Below are positions 9,172 to 18,400 of a stretch of 64,000 nucleotides of DNA, piece after piece (within the stretch, counting starts at the first letter, position 1; the number at the start of each line of letters is the position of its first letter). The translations under genes and the position numbers were made by a program. This DNA comes from Polyangiaceae bacterium. Its GTDB lineage: Bacteria > Myxococcota_A > Polyangia > Polyangiales > Polyangiaceae. The notes under the pieces are model-generated. The model made no database searches. It was not told where the DNA came from and saw nothing but the letters and a program-made list of their open reading frames with translations. The stretch is taken from assembly GCA_016715885.1 (NCBI GenBank), contig JADJXL010000018.1, positions 124,001-188,000 of the forward strand, in the 5' to 3' direction.

Positions 9172-11382
9172 TCACGTCGGCTGTTTGCAGCCCGTGTTCG
9201 TCGTATTGCCCTGGTTGTTGTCTTCTTTGCATTCGTTGTTCGCGCCGGACGCGGGTTGCGTGCACGCGTAGCCCTCGTTGTCCACGCACGCGCGCACGTC
9301 GACCGTTTGCGGGTCGTACGGCGCCGTCGTCCATTCGCATACGACCGTTTGACACTTGCCAGGTCCCATCGATTTCGTCGTGGTGACGGGTCCATCTTTG
9401 CACATGATGGGGTTCATGGTTGCATTGTCGTAGAACGTGACCGGAATGCCTGCGCCAACGACGACCGCACCGTCGTTGCATACCGTGGCGGTAAGACCAA
9501 GGCCCGCGGGGCAGTAGTTTTTGTCGATGACCAGCGTGAGCGTGAGGTCCGGCGCGGCGAACACGTCGAATTCCGGCAAATTTTGGCGGAAGTTGTTCAT
9601 CTTGCCGCTCTTCGTGGCCGTCGTCTTTTCGAGCCAGTTCGGCTGTTCGAATTGGGGAATCGCCCCGTTTTCCATGACGTTCGTCACGTGATACGCATGC
9701 TGATTCCAAATGCGCCGCGTGGGAACCCAAGAATCATTGGCGTCGCCCCAAATGCGAATGCCTTGCGTCGAGCCATTGTGCGCGTTTTCGATGAAAACGA
9801 TTTCCGCATTTCCGTCGTTGTCCACGTCGGCCACGATGGGCATTTCGAGGCGCGTGTGCGAACGGTTTGTCTTGGAAAGAAGCACCGCGCCCGTCGTCCC
9901 GTCCATCACGCGGAACGTAGTCTCGTCGTTGTAAACCACTTCGGCTTTGCCGTCGCCATCGAAATCGAAAACGCTCGAGCCAGTCACGCGTGACGAGCAA
10001 TCCTGATTCGCCACTTTCCAGCGAATGCCCTTGTCCGAGCAGCTCGCGGGCAGCGGCGTTGCCAGGCATTCGAGGTCCGCGACGATGTAATAATTGGCAG
10101 CCGCGACGCCGACTTCGGCTTGCCCATCGCCATCGAAGTCGGCCACCGTGGGCGGACCGCCTTCGTTTTTCGAGCACCCACCAACGGGAATCGAAATGAT
10201 GACGTCTTGGCCTTCCGCCTGAAGTGGCGTGCCGTCGTGCTTCAAAATGTAAACCTTGCCGGCGCGCACGATGACGATTTCGCCGTAATCATCCGCGTCG
10301 AAATTGCCGGTGGCAGTGTATCCATCGCAGGTATACCCTGAGGGCGCCGCGCAATTCGTCGAATTCGATGCTTCGGCAAAAGCGTACGTCCACACCGGCG
10401 CGCCGTCGACTGTGTACATCGTATTGCCGGCAAGAACGTTCATCGTGCCGTCGAGGTCCGGGTCACCCACGGAGCTGACGGGGCCCATGAATGCGTTGAC
10501 GCCCGTGCCGAATTTGCCCTGCCATTTCAATGAGCCATCGGTACCATTCAGCACGACACGACCTTGAATGATTTCCGGTTTGCCGTCGTGATCGAGGTCC
10601 GCGATCGACGGTGTGGTTCCCGCCAGGTGGTCTCTGGCCGCAGCGGATGGATGGGCCGGTTGATACCACTTCACTTTGCCCGTGCGCTCGAATGCCATCG
10701 TGCCACCATTGTTCGTGGTGGCCACGAGGTCCACCGAGCCATCGGCATCGATGTCGCCGGCTGCAAGTCCGCCGGAATTGTCCAGCCAAATGCCGGACAT
10801 GGCGATGTCCGCTTCGATTTCGTTCGCCGTAATGGCGTAATGCTCGGTCATCGTACCATCGGGGTTGCACGCACCCGAGAGCACGCGCAATGTGCCCGGC
10901 GTATTGCAGCAGCCGTCTTCCTGAAGCCGGTACGCAATGAAGGCAATGTCGGGAATGTCGTCCGTGGTGACCATTCCATCGCCGTCATCGTCGGTCAAAT
11001 TCACGACGACCGGCGTCATTACAACGTCGTCGCGCGCGGTATACTGGGTGGTCGATCCATTCCAAGCGCATTCCAATTCCGCCGCAAATGTTCCGGCGGT
11101 CGGAACGAAGACGCAGGCTTGATTGCCGCCACCCGCGCCGCCACTGCCGGCGTCGCCGCCGTCGCCACCCGCGCCGCTCGTGCCGCCCGAACCGCCCGTG
11201 GGGATGAACGAGCCGCCGTCGCCGCCGGCTCCAGCTTGGCCCGCAGTACCGCCCGTGCCGTTTCCGGCGGTGCCGCCCGTTGGAGTGGTATTGCCGCCGC
11301 CGCCGCACGCAAAGGCCGCTCCGAGCGATGCGGAAACGACGATGAGCCCGAGAATGAAGGTAGATCTGGAAATGGTACGCAT
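9172..11382 (-). CDS. FG-GAP/VCBS beta-propeller lipoprotein
   Basis: 736 residues. A signal peptide with lipobox GAAFAC is followed by a Gly/Thr/Ala-rich stalk of about 60 residues. The body contains repeated Asp-rich calcium loops of FG-GAP type: LTDDDGDGMVTTDDIPD, AAGDIDADGSVDLVATT, IADLDHDGKPEIIQG, VADFDGDGQAEVGVA, VFDFDGDGKAEVVY and VADVDNDGNAEIVF. Together these form a propeller like integrin alpha subunits. The C-terminus (PDLTLTLVIDKNYCPAG onward) resembles a CARDB-like Ig fold with several Cys. Likely a secreted or surface adhesion-type protein. It converges with the VWA lipoprotein gene. Confidence 0.88.
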   Translation of the reverse strand: MRTISRSTFILGLIVVSASLGAAFACGGGGNTTPTGGTAGNGTGGTAGQAGAGGDGGSFIPTGGSGGTSGAGGDGGDAGSGGAGGGNQACVFVPTAGTFAAELECAWNGSTTQYTARDDVVMTPVVVNLTDDDGDGMVTTDDIPDIAFIAYRLQEDGCCNTPGTLRVLSGACNPDGTMTEHYAITANEIEADIAMSGIWLDNSGGLAAGDIDADGSVDLVATTNNGGTMAFERTGKVKWYQPAHPSAAARDHLAGTTPSIADLDHDGKPEIIQGRVVLNGTDGSLKWQGKFGTGVNAFMGPVSSVGDPDLDGTMNVLAGNTMYTVDGAPVWTYAFAEASNSTNCAAPSGYTCDGYTATGNFDADDYGEIVIVRAGKVYILKHDGTPLQAEGQDVIISIPVGGCSKNEGGPPTVADFDGDGQAEVGVAAANYYIVADLECLATPLPASCSDKGIRWKVANQDCSSRVTGSSVFDFDGDGKAEVVYNDETTFRVMDGTTGAVLLSKTNRSHTRLEMPIVADVDNDGNAEIVFIENAHNGSTQGIRIWGDANDSWVPTRRIWNQHAYHVTNVMENGAIPQFEQPNWLEKTTATKSGKMNNFRQNLPEFDVFAAPDLTLTLVIDKNYCPAGLGLTATVCNDGAVVVGAGIPVTFYDNATMNPIMCKDGPVTTTKSMGPGKCQTVVCEWTTAPYDPQTVDVRACVDNEGYACTQPASGANNECKEDNNQGNTTNTGCKQPT

Positions 11383-11442
11383 GCGGCGAGGTTAACCGAT
11401 GCGACGCGCGGGCAACATCAAAAAAGCACGGCGCGCGTGTCC

Positions 11443-13659
11443 CTACGACCGATAGCGCGCGTCGTACATGAAGGCACGTTTTGCGGTTGCCTCTTTGCCG
11501 TCGGGATTGCGCACGACGACGTCGACCATATCGCCATTTTTCCCAGCGGGCGATTTCACCTCGAGCGACGTTGACGAAACGAATTTCACTCGCCCGACGC
11601 TTTTGCCCGCGAAAAGCACGATCGAATCGGCGACGAAGTTTTTTCCTTCAATCGCTACTTCGGTGCCTCCGTCCACGGTGCCTTTGTTTGGCGAGACAGA
11701 CTCGATCATGGGAGCCGGGGAAGGATCGTAACGATATGCGTTTTTCGCGACGGACACACCCGAATCACCTCGGCCGATTTCCACGTCGACAAACCCGGAC
11801 GTGCGCGATGGTGGTGCGATCGTTTCAATCATCGTCGCCCCGCGAACCACGACGTGTTTGGGCGCCTGCCCTCCGATTCGCAGAAAGCAATTTTGATCGA
11901 AATACTCGCCTTCGATGACGAGCTTCGTGCCGCCGACCATCGGGCCATTGCGCGGCGTGACGGAATCGACTCGAGGTGCAGGTCGGGCCATGTACGTGAA
12001 TGCATCTTCGCGCCGTACGACGATGCCGTCCTTGTCGGTCAATTCGACGGCCACGACCCCAGGCTCGTGCCTCGGCGGAAGCTCCACTTCGATTTCCTTG
12101 CGTGAACGCGTGCGCGAAATGGCCCGAACTTCACCAATGCGAACCACGGTTTGCGCGTCGAAGTTTTCCCCGAGCAAATAAATGAGTTGCCCGCCCTGAC
12201 AAAATCCCGTGCTCGGACGCACTTCCACGAGCAGCGGGGGCGTGGGCTCGGGATCGTATTTGAATGCCCCTTCTTTCGTGACGACTTGACCGTCCGGATT
12301 TTCGATGACGATGTTCACCACCCCCGGGGATTCCACGCGAGGCGTGATGACGTCGAGCGTGGTCGGGCTCTTCCACGTGAAAATGGCCTCGGTACTGCCG
12401 AATTTGACTTTGCATTTCGGATGAAAGTCGACACCCGTGATCGTAATGCGCTTGTCGCCCGCGACCAGACCGGTCGCTGGAGAAACTTCTTCAATGTGCG
12501 GTGTCGCCAGGCGATACGTGAAAATATCGGGGGCGATCGACAAAAGCCCGTCGGGATTCGTCACGCGCAATTCGCCGTGGAACAAATCGTCCTGCGGCGG
12601 AGTGACGAAACGCAAACGTTTTTCGCTCTCGAATATCACTTCGGGGGCACGATTGGCAAAAAACGTAATTCGGCATTCTTTGTCGAAATTACGTCCTTCG
12701 ACGACGACCTCGGTACCTCCGCGAGGCGAGCCTTCGAGCGGCGTAAATCGTTCGATGACGGGTCCTTCCGCATAAGAAACGTCAATGGCCGCTCGACCGC
12801 CTTGGCCATTGTCGACCACGATCCTCACGATTCCCGGCGGATGCGGGGGAAGCGTTGCATCGAGCGTGAAGGCGTCTTTGCAGGAGATGTCCGGGCAGGG
12901 TTTTCCGTCGATGAGGACGGTGCAATCTTCGTTGAAATTGGCGCCGAAAAGAGTGAGACGCCCACCTGCAATCATGGAGAATTTCGTCGGTCGCGCGGCC
13001 GTGATCATGGGGCCAGGAGACGTGACCATCGGAGGCGGCGGTGGAGGTGCTTCGGCACTGGCTTCCGCGGGTTTGTCGTCATTGGGCGCTGCGTTTTCTT
13101 CCGCCGCTTCCGCGGGTTTGTCGCTCGATTCGGCGGGTGCAGACGCGATGTCGGGCGTTTCGACGAGCGGCGGAGGCGCAACGTCGGCGGGTTTGTCCAC
13201 GAACGCAGGCGGCGGGACTTCCGCGGGCGTTTCGACGAGCGGCGGGGGCGCGACTTCGGCGGGTTTGTCCACCAGCGCGGGAGGTTCGACGCGCGCGGCC
13301 GATGCACGCGGTTCCCACAGCTCGACGTTTCGTCCATCGGGATCCACGAGCGCGGCGAACTTGCCCGTGGGGCGTTCGAGAATCGGACCAAAATCCAATC
13401 CGTCTTCGCGCATGCGCATGGCAATGGCTTCGATGCCCGAGACGCAGAACGAAAGCGCGCACTCGCGACGTCCTCGCGGCAGGGGCGGCCGCGCCGCTTC
13501 GATGACGATCCGTGTTCCTTTGGCATCGCTCACGGATTCGTATCGTTCGGTTCCTTCGACGCGATCGAACGACAAACCTGCCGCACGCGTATAAAACTCG
13601 CTGACGGCGCGAGGATCGTCCGAGTAGAGGATGATCTTGTCGAAACCGAACGTCGTCAT
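11443..13659 (-). CDS. VOC (glyoxalase-like) domain fused to six IPT/TIG domains
   Basis: 738 residues with no signal peptide. Residues 1-117 form a VOC-fold domain (FGFDKIILYSDDPRAVSEFY at the start, ALVDPDGRNVELWEP at the end). A Pro/Ala linker with repeated VDKPAEVAPPPLVETP units follows. Six IPT/TIG immunoglobulin-like domains come after, each opening with a segment such as PVIERFTPLEGSPRGGTEVVVEG, PHIEEVSPATGLVAGD, PRVDSVTPRNGPMVGG or PMIESVSPNKGTVDGG. VOC enzymes are normally small and cytoplasmic, whereas IPT repeats are usually extracellular, so this order is unusual. Enzymatic activity and location are unknown. Confidence 0.85.
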   Translation of the reverse strand: MTTFGFDKIILYSDDPRAVSEFYTRAAGLSFDRVEGTERYESVSDAKGTRIVIEAARPPLPRGRRECALSFCVSGIEAIAMRMREDGLDFGPILERPTGKFAALVDPDGRNVELWEPRASAARVEPPALVDKPAEVAPPPLVETPAEVPPPAFVDKPADVAPPPLVETPDIASAPAESSDKPAEAAEENAAPNDDKPAEASAEAPPPPPPMVTSPGPMITAARPTKFSMIAGGRLTLFGANFNEDCTVLIDGKPCPDISCKDAFTLDATLPPHPPGIVRIVVDNGQGGRAAIDVSYAEGPVIERFTPLEGSPRGGTEVVVEGRNFDKECRITFFANRAPEVIFESEKRLRFVTPPQDDLFHGELRVTNPDGLLSIAPDIFTYRLATPHIEEVSPATGLVAGDKRITITGVDFHPKCKVKFGSTEAIFTWKSPTTLDVITPRVESPGVVNIVIENPDGQVVTKEGAFKYDPEPTPPLLVEVRPSTGFCQGGQLIYLLGENFDAQTVVRIGEVRAISRTRSRKEIEVELPPRHEPGVVAVELTDKDGIVVRREDAFTYMARPAPRVDSVTPRNGPMVGGTKLVIEGEYFDQNCFLRIGGQAPKHVVVRGATMIETIAPPSRTSGFVDVEIGRGDSGVSVAKNAYRYDPSPAPMIESVSPNKGTVDGGTEVAIEGKNFVADSIVLFAGKSVGRVKFVSSTSLEVKSPAGKNGDMVDVVVRNPDGKEATAKRAFMYDARYRS

Positions 13660-13669
13660 GAAGCCACCT

Positions 13670-13728
13670 GAGGGTCCTTTCCGCGAGCATGCTACCAGAT
13701 GCGGAGGCGCTGGGGAAGATGGACCCTC
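13670..13728. repeat. inverted repeat upstream of the VOC-IPT gene
   Basis: Arms GAGGGTCC (13670-13677) and GGACCCTC (13721-13728) flank a 43-base interior in the short gap between two minus-strand genes. It could be an mRNA hairpin or an operator for the VOC-IPT gene. No function is established. Confidence 0.35.
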
Positions 13729-13751
13729 ATGCTTGATTTCGGACCAACGAA

Positions 13752-14775
13752 TTACCGTCGCACCGCGGCCAGTGCGTGGTGCATGCGCGAGATCGCGTTC
13801 TGGAAAGCAATCAGCGTGATGGCCGCGAGGATTTCCTCATCGGACAAACCCACGGTCCGTAATGCATCGATGTCCACGGCGCTCATGGCCCAGGGCGTTT
13901 TTGTCAGTTTTTCGACGAAATGGGAAATCGTCCTTTCGGATTCATTCGAAGGACGAACGTCTCGCCAATGCACGAGCGCTGCCGAATCGCAGAGGTCGTG
14001 GGTCACAGTGCGAACGAGGAGATGGCGCATGCGCTGCGATAACGGTTCGGTGCGGTCCATGTGAAAAACGCGCCAAGGCTCGAGAAGCGATGCGACCTGC
14101 GGCGCGCGTGCGAACGCGGGCACTCGGGACCCATTTACGGCAAGGTTCCAGTCGGATTCGGGAAAACGCGGCAAAGCTTCTCGAGTGGGATCGGCGGTCA
14201 AGCGAGGCAGCGGAGATTCGTAATCGAATTCGATGCCCGTGCCATCGGCTACGCGCGGGAAATAATTGAAGAAAGCCGTCACCAAAATGGTCCGTTCGAT
14301 GCCTTCTTCCGAGATACCAGCCTGGCGCAATCGTGCAATGTCTTCCGCATCGACGGCCCACGGCACTTCCGTCAATACGCTAGCGAACCCCGCGAGAGCA
14401 CGTTTGCGCGGAGAAGCACGCAAATCCTTTTTGCCCGCCACGACATCGGCAGCCAATTCTTCATTTCCGAGAAGCGACACGCAGAAACTCTGCGTGAGCA
14501 CTCGTTCAATAATGACACCCATTGCTTCGTGATGCTGTCGCCGCAATGAGCTCCTGCTCGGCCCACGTGAGAGCTCCATGCATGCGATACGATCCACTTG
14601 CTGCGAAGGTGACGCGCATGAGCTGCGGGTCGAGACTATGCGCACGGATGATTCCCGCAGGGCCTCCATGGGGAGCCCGATACACGTCGGGCATCGGCCG
14701 AGCCCGCATTCCCTCGTACACTGCGCGCAGATCGTCGCCCGCTTCGTGTGGTTCGATGACGCGAATGTATGCCAT
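13752..14775 (-). CDS. AhpD-like (CMD family) peroxidase-related protein, candidate selenoprotein, with a frameshift
   Basis: The start ATG at 14775 gives MAYIRVIEPHEAGDDLRAVY, typical of peroxidase-related CMD proteins. The frame reaches SRSNGCHY, then TGA (14508-14506), then TSAHAEFLR. In this family the motif is CxxC followed by a conserved His, so the TGA sits at the second catalytic Cys, giving CHYU. A hairpin follows (see the separate entry). After LR the reading moves one base forward near 14478 into SLLGNEELAADVVAGKK and continues as one long CMD-like protein to 13752. The second CMD half has CDSA instead of CxxC and looks catalytically degenerate. The frameshift could be real, a pseudogene lesion or a base error. 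Role inferred: thiol/selenol peroxide reduction. Confidence 0.68.
14478..14496 (-). promoter_or_regulatory. candidate bacterial SECIS hairpin in the AhpD-like gene
   Basis: Read on the minus strand, bases +10 to +28 after the TGA form CACGCAGA, loop GTT, TCTGCGTG: a perfect 8-bp stem with a 3-base loop whose first base is G at +18. Known bacterial SECIS elements have a stem-loop just downstream of UGA, with a G in the first positions of a short apical loop about 16-37 nucleotides away. The same GTTTC at +18 to +22 occurs after the TGA of the peroxiredoxin gene at 49956. Confidence 0.65.
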
Positions 14776-14858
14776 GAACTTCGCTACCACGAACGCCTCC
14801 GCGATTCCAAGGTAAATCTGCATCTTTTGCTTGACGCCGCACGTCGATCCTGGTTTTT

Positions 14859-15716
14859 ATGCAATTCATGTCGTCTGGCTGGGTTACCACATTCCTTCCG
14901 ACCATCGAGAAACTACGTGCCAGCGCTCATTTCGATGTCGAAGTGCCGCCCTACGCACCGAGGGACGTCGAGCGTCTGGCAATGCTCGTCGTACAAGCCG
15001 TGCTCGTTCGACGCACGAGCTTCACGGAAGAAGTGACGAACGCTCCGGGGCATTTGATGCGCGGTGAGCCGCCGGTGCCGAACGACTACGAGCCGCGGCA
15101 TCATGTTCGTATCGACGAACGGCTTGCGGGTGGTGATTGTTTGGCCTGTATGGCCCGCCCCGGTTTTCGTCGATGTCGCGTGTGCGGCGGCCGAGGTAGA
15201 ATCCTCAACGACACGTTGCTGTGCTCGTGTACTGCCGGATGGGTCACCTGTTCGAATTGCGGTGGACGGCGACAAACCGAGCGCGTGCGGCTGCGGTATT
15301 ATTCGGATACGCCGGCGATTTTGAACGAAGCCTACATGCCGACACACATTACGCAGAACCCTGCGCTCTTTCGCCTCGAGTCGGTGATGGAGGAAGATCT
15401 TCTCTTGACTCGAGCGCCGCCCGAGGAGCTTCGTTGTCATGATCTGACGGGTGAAGTGGTGGGAACGGCGTATCGTGGCGGGCAACGAGCGGTGCGGCCG
15501 CTATTTCACGGCCACGATTTCGGCGACACGATCGACAAAGCGCTCGCGGGTTTGTCCGCGGTAGGTGCCGGGGCAAACGTGGTGCTTTATCAGATTCACG
15601 CGTACGCATGGCCGTTTTTGCGCTTGCGGTGGCTGGATCATCCGGACATCGTCACGTACATCGATCGGCACGGCAACGCGCGCGTGTTTCAAGGGCAGGC
15701 GATCGAGGAGGGATAG
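14859..15716 (+). CDS. hypothetical protein with DnaJ-like Cys-rich zinc-binding segment
   Basis: 285 residues. A central Cys-rich region (CLACMARPGFRRCRVCGG and then CSCTAGWVTCSNCGGRR) has paired CxxC knuckles that resemble the zinc-binding CxxCxGxG modules of DnaJ. The flanking regions are not J-domain or DnaJ-like and no family was recognised. It is divergent from the AhpD-like gene (83 bases) and directly precedes the MoxR-type ATPase (68 bases), suggesting co-transcription with the MoxR-VWA pair. It may be a chaperone-like adaptor, but this is inference. Confidence 0.7.
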   Translation: MQFMSSGWVTTFLPTIEKLRASAHFDVEVPPYAPRDVERLAMLVVQAVLVRRTSFTEEVTNAPGHLMRGEPPVPNDYEPRHHVRIDERLAGGDCLACMARPGFRRCRVCGGRGRILNDTLLCSCTAGWVTCSNCGGRRQTERVRLRYYSDTPAILNEAYMPTHITQNPALFRLESVMEEDLLLTRAPPEELRCHDLTGEVVGTAYRGGQRAVRPLFHGHDFGDTIDKALAGLSAVGAGANVVLYQIHAYAWPFLRLRWLDHPDIVTYIDRHGNARVFQGQAIEEG

Positions 15717-15784
15717 GCGCGAAAAAGCACGCGGCTGCATCGCGCATCTTCCAAATCATGCTCAATCGGAGTAACCTCGCCCCG

Positions 15785-18397
15785 ATGGTCGATCCGATTC
15801 GTTTCGAGGCCGCGTCGAACCGCTTTCGAGCCTTCTTCGATGAACTCCACCGTATTTTTCTCGAGCGTGACGATCTGCTCCTGCAGCTCGCGCTGGCGCT
15901 CTTGTCACGTGAACATTTGCTGGTGACGGGCCCGCCAGGAACCGCAAAAAGTCAGCTCGCATCGACCGTGTTCGGCCGAATTCTCGACGAAGAAACGGGT
16001 CATCCAAGCGTGTATGCTCGCCAGATTGGCGAAAGTACCGTGCAAACCGACTTGATCGGGCCCATCGACTTCAAAACGCTCATGGAGACGGGCCGCACGG
16101 AGCATTTCACCGACGAAGGAATGCTCGGTGCCGTGCACGCATTTCTCGATGAAATCTTCGACGGTCGTGACATGCTCTTGCGATCGGCGCTGAACGTGCT
16201 GCAAGAGCGCGAATTGAAGCAGGGTGGGCGGGTGCGTCGAGGTCGCATCGAATGCGCACTGATGACGACGAATCGGTACATCGCCGATGTGCTGGAAGGA
16301 TCGCGCGAGACGCTCTTGGCATTCGTCGATCGCATTGCATTCGTATCGTTCGTCCCGCGAAGCTTTGCCGATCCGGGTCGATTGGGGCTGGTTTTGCGCC
16401 GGCACGTGGGTGGTGCGGGGCGCGTGCTCTTCGAATCGAACCTGAGCATTCAGGATTTGGATTGTTTGCAGCAAGCCGTGGACGACGTCTACGTGTCGGA
16501 TCCGATATGCGATGGACTTGCAAATTTTCTCGAACGTTTCGATCGCGAATTGAATGCCGCGGTGCGCGCGGATCCGCAATTCGTTCCAACGCGGTACATT
16601 TCGACGCGTACGGCGGTGCGATCGGGGCGCGTGCTCCGAGCAGCGGTGATCGCCGATCGCATTTTGCACAATAGCAAACGAGCGATGGAAGTTTTACCGG
16701 GCGATTTCAAATGGCTCAGGTTTCACCTCTTGCTTTCCGGCCCGTCGCCGTCGGACGTGGAAGCACTCCTTGGGCGTGAAACGGATCCGAACGAACGCCG
16801 GCAGCTCGAAACCGTGCGTACGGAGAGGTCGATATTCGACACGTGTTTTCATCAGATGCCGGTCATCGTGGTCAAACCCCGCGTCACCGAGAGCGTGGTC
16901 AAACCATCGACGACGAGCCAGGAAAAACCCAAGCAGGACAAACCAGCGCCCGTGGACAAACCTCGGGCGATGGTCGACAAGGCGCTTTCTTCCGGGGAAA
17001 TACCAGCGGTGCTCGGTGCCGTGCGTGATCTTTCCGTTCTGGCGCGTGATGGATCGCTGGAACCTGCGCGAGCTTCGGCATTGATGGCGGAGCTCACGAC
17101 GACGCTCGGGGCCATGGTGCTTCGGCGAGGGCTTTTGGCGAGCGCCGGTGGAGGTCGTGGCGCGATTGCGGACGTGGCGCGAGGCATTGCCAAACAAGCG
17201 GCGGAAATCGACGATGGATCGGCCGCGACGCGGTCGCTTTCGCGATGGCTTCGAGGTCGCGCACTCCTTATGGTGGACGAAGCTGCGGGGCATGCGGCGG
17301 GAGCTTCATCGACGGATTTGATTGCATCGATCGTCGACGATGCGAAGGAAGCGCAAAAACGTGCAGAAGCGCGTCTTGCTGCGCTGGAGGAGCTGGAAGC
17401 ATTGCGGCGCGAGCTTCTTGCGCAAGGCGCCGTGCACGAAACGGGCGAAGAGAATGTGTGGCGTCAGGCGGCATTGGCAGCCGAAGACGATATCGCCATT
17501 TTGCTCGACATTTCATTTCGCGCCATCGTATCGCGTGCCATGAAAAGCGGCCGGTCGCGGGTGCTCACCGAAGTGCTGGCGGCGATTGCCCCGGAATTGG
17601 ATCGTATCGATGCCATGGCCGTACGTCTTGGCGTTTTGCGCGGCGAGCCTTCGGCATTGAAAGCCAAAGTGGCAGGTCGTCGCATTGGGCCGCTCATCGA
17701 GGCGCTCTTTACCGATTTCGATGTGTCCGATCGCGGGGCGCTCGTGCGGGAAGTCGACTCGCTTTCGCGGATCTTGCGCAAAGCGGGGCTCGAAAGCGCG
17801 ATTTCCGCCGAAAACTTCCTGGGATGGACGGCCGAAGCGCTATTACGTGGTGACATCGTGAAATCCACCGCAGCGGGGAAGGCGGATTATGATGGTTATC
17901 ATCGAATGCGCGCAGCCGAGCAGCGGATTTCGTCGGCGTATACACTGGCCGAAGTGTCGCTCATCACGCTGCCGGTTCTTTTCAAGGACATATCGAATCC
18001 GGCCGATGCTTCGCGGGCGATTGCAACGCTGTGCGAAAAGCTTCCGGAAAACGTGCAAGAACGGGTCGTCGAAGGAGACTTGGCGCGAATTACGCGGGCG
18101 CTCGAATTTCTGGAAGCGTTTTGGGCAAGCTTGCAAGACCAAGGCAACGATACGGAAAGTCGATTGCGAACCATCGTCGAATCACGATTTTTCGACATCG
18201 TTTGGGACGATTCGGCATTGACGCGTTTTTCGCTGGAAGCGCGTCTCGTGGCGGACGTTTTCCCCAAACAAGAACAAGCGGTCACCTCCGTGAGGGCTCG
18301 CATCGAAGACCTCGACCAAAAAACCCGCATGGTGGTGACGGAGCTGTTCCAAAGTCGTTCGGATGCCAACTGGGCAGGCGCGTTGCGATCCAAATAA
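15785..18397 (+). CDS. MoxR/RavA-type AAA+ ATPase with long C-terminal helical extension
   Basis: About 870 residues from the ATG at 15785; an alternative in-frame ATG is at 15758. The AAA+ module has Walker A GPPGTAKS (residues 49-56), Walker B FLDEIF (120-125), and the typical MoxR segments ARQIGESTVQTDLIGPIDF and TTNRYIADVLEGSRETLLAFVDRIAF. The remaining 500 or so residues are mostly helical and have a Lys/Pro linker with DKP tripeptides; their role is unknown. It ends 3 bases before the VWA gene, the classic MoxR-VWA pairing in which the ATPase acts as a chaperone on metal-binding VWA partners. Confidence 0.88.
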   Translation: MVDPIRFEAASNRFRAFFDELHRIFLERDDLLLQLALALLSREHLLVTGPPGTAKSQLASTVFGRILDEETGHPSVYARQIGESTVQTDLIGPIDFKTLMETGRTEHFTDEGMLGAVHAFLDEIFDGRDMLLRSALNVLQERELKQGGRVRRGRIECALMTTNRYIADVLEGSRETLLAFVDRIAFVSFVPRSFADPGRLGLVLRRHVGGAGRVLFESNLSIQDLDCLQQAVDDVYVSDPICDGLANFLERFDRELNAAVRADPQFVPTRYISTRTAVRSGRVLRAAVIADRILHNSKRAMEVLPGDFKWLRFHLLLSGPSPSDVEALLGRETDPNERRQLETVRTERSIFDTCFHQMPVIVVKPRVTESVVKPSTTSQEKPKQDKPAPVDKPRAMVDKALSSGEIPAVLGAVRDLSVLARDGSLEPARASALMAELTTTLGAMVLRRGLLASAGGGRGAIADVARGIAKQAAEIDDGSAATRSLSRWLRGRALLMVDEAAGHAAGASSTDLIASIVDDAKEAQKRAEARLAALEELEALRRELLAQGAVHETGEENVWRQAALAAEDDIAILLDISFRAIVSRAMKSGRSRVLTEVLAAIAPELDRIDAMAVRLGVLRGEPSALKAKVAGRRIGPLIEALFTDFDVSDRGALVREVDSLSRILRKAGLESAISAENFLGWTAEALLRGDIVKSTAAGKADYDGYHRMRAAEQRISSAYTLAEVSLITLPVLFKDISNPADASRAIATLCEKLPENVQERVVEGDLARITRALEFLEAFWASLQDQGNDTESRLRTIVESRFFDIVWDDSALTRFSLEARLVADVFPKQEQAVTSVRARIEDLDQKTRMVVTELFQSRSDANWAGALRSK

Positions 18398-18400
18398 ATC

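Noticed and set aside
12151..13671. 506-codon plus-strand frame over the VOC-IPT gene
   Set aside because: Arg/Gly-rich shadow; the minus-strand IPT domains are unmistakable.
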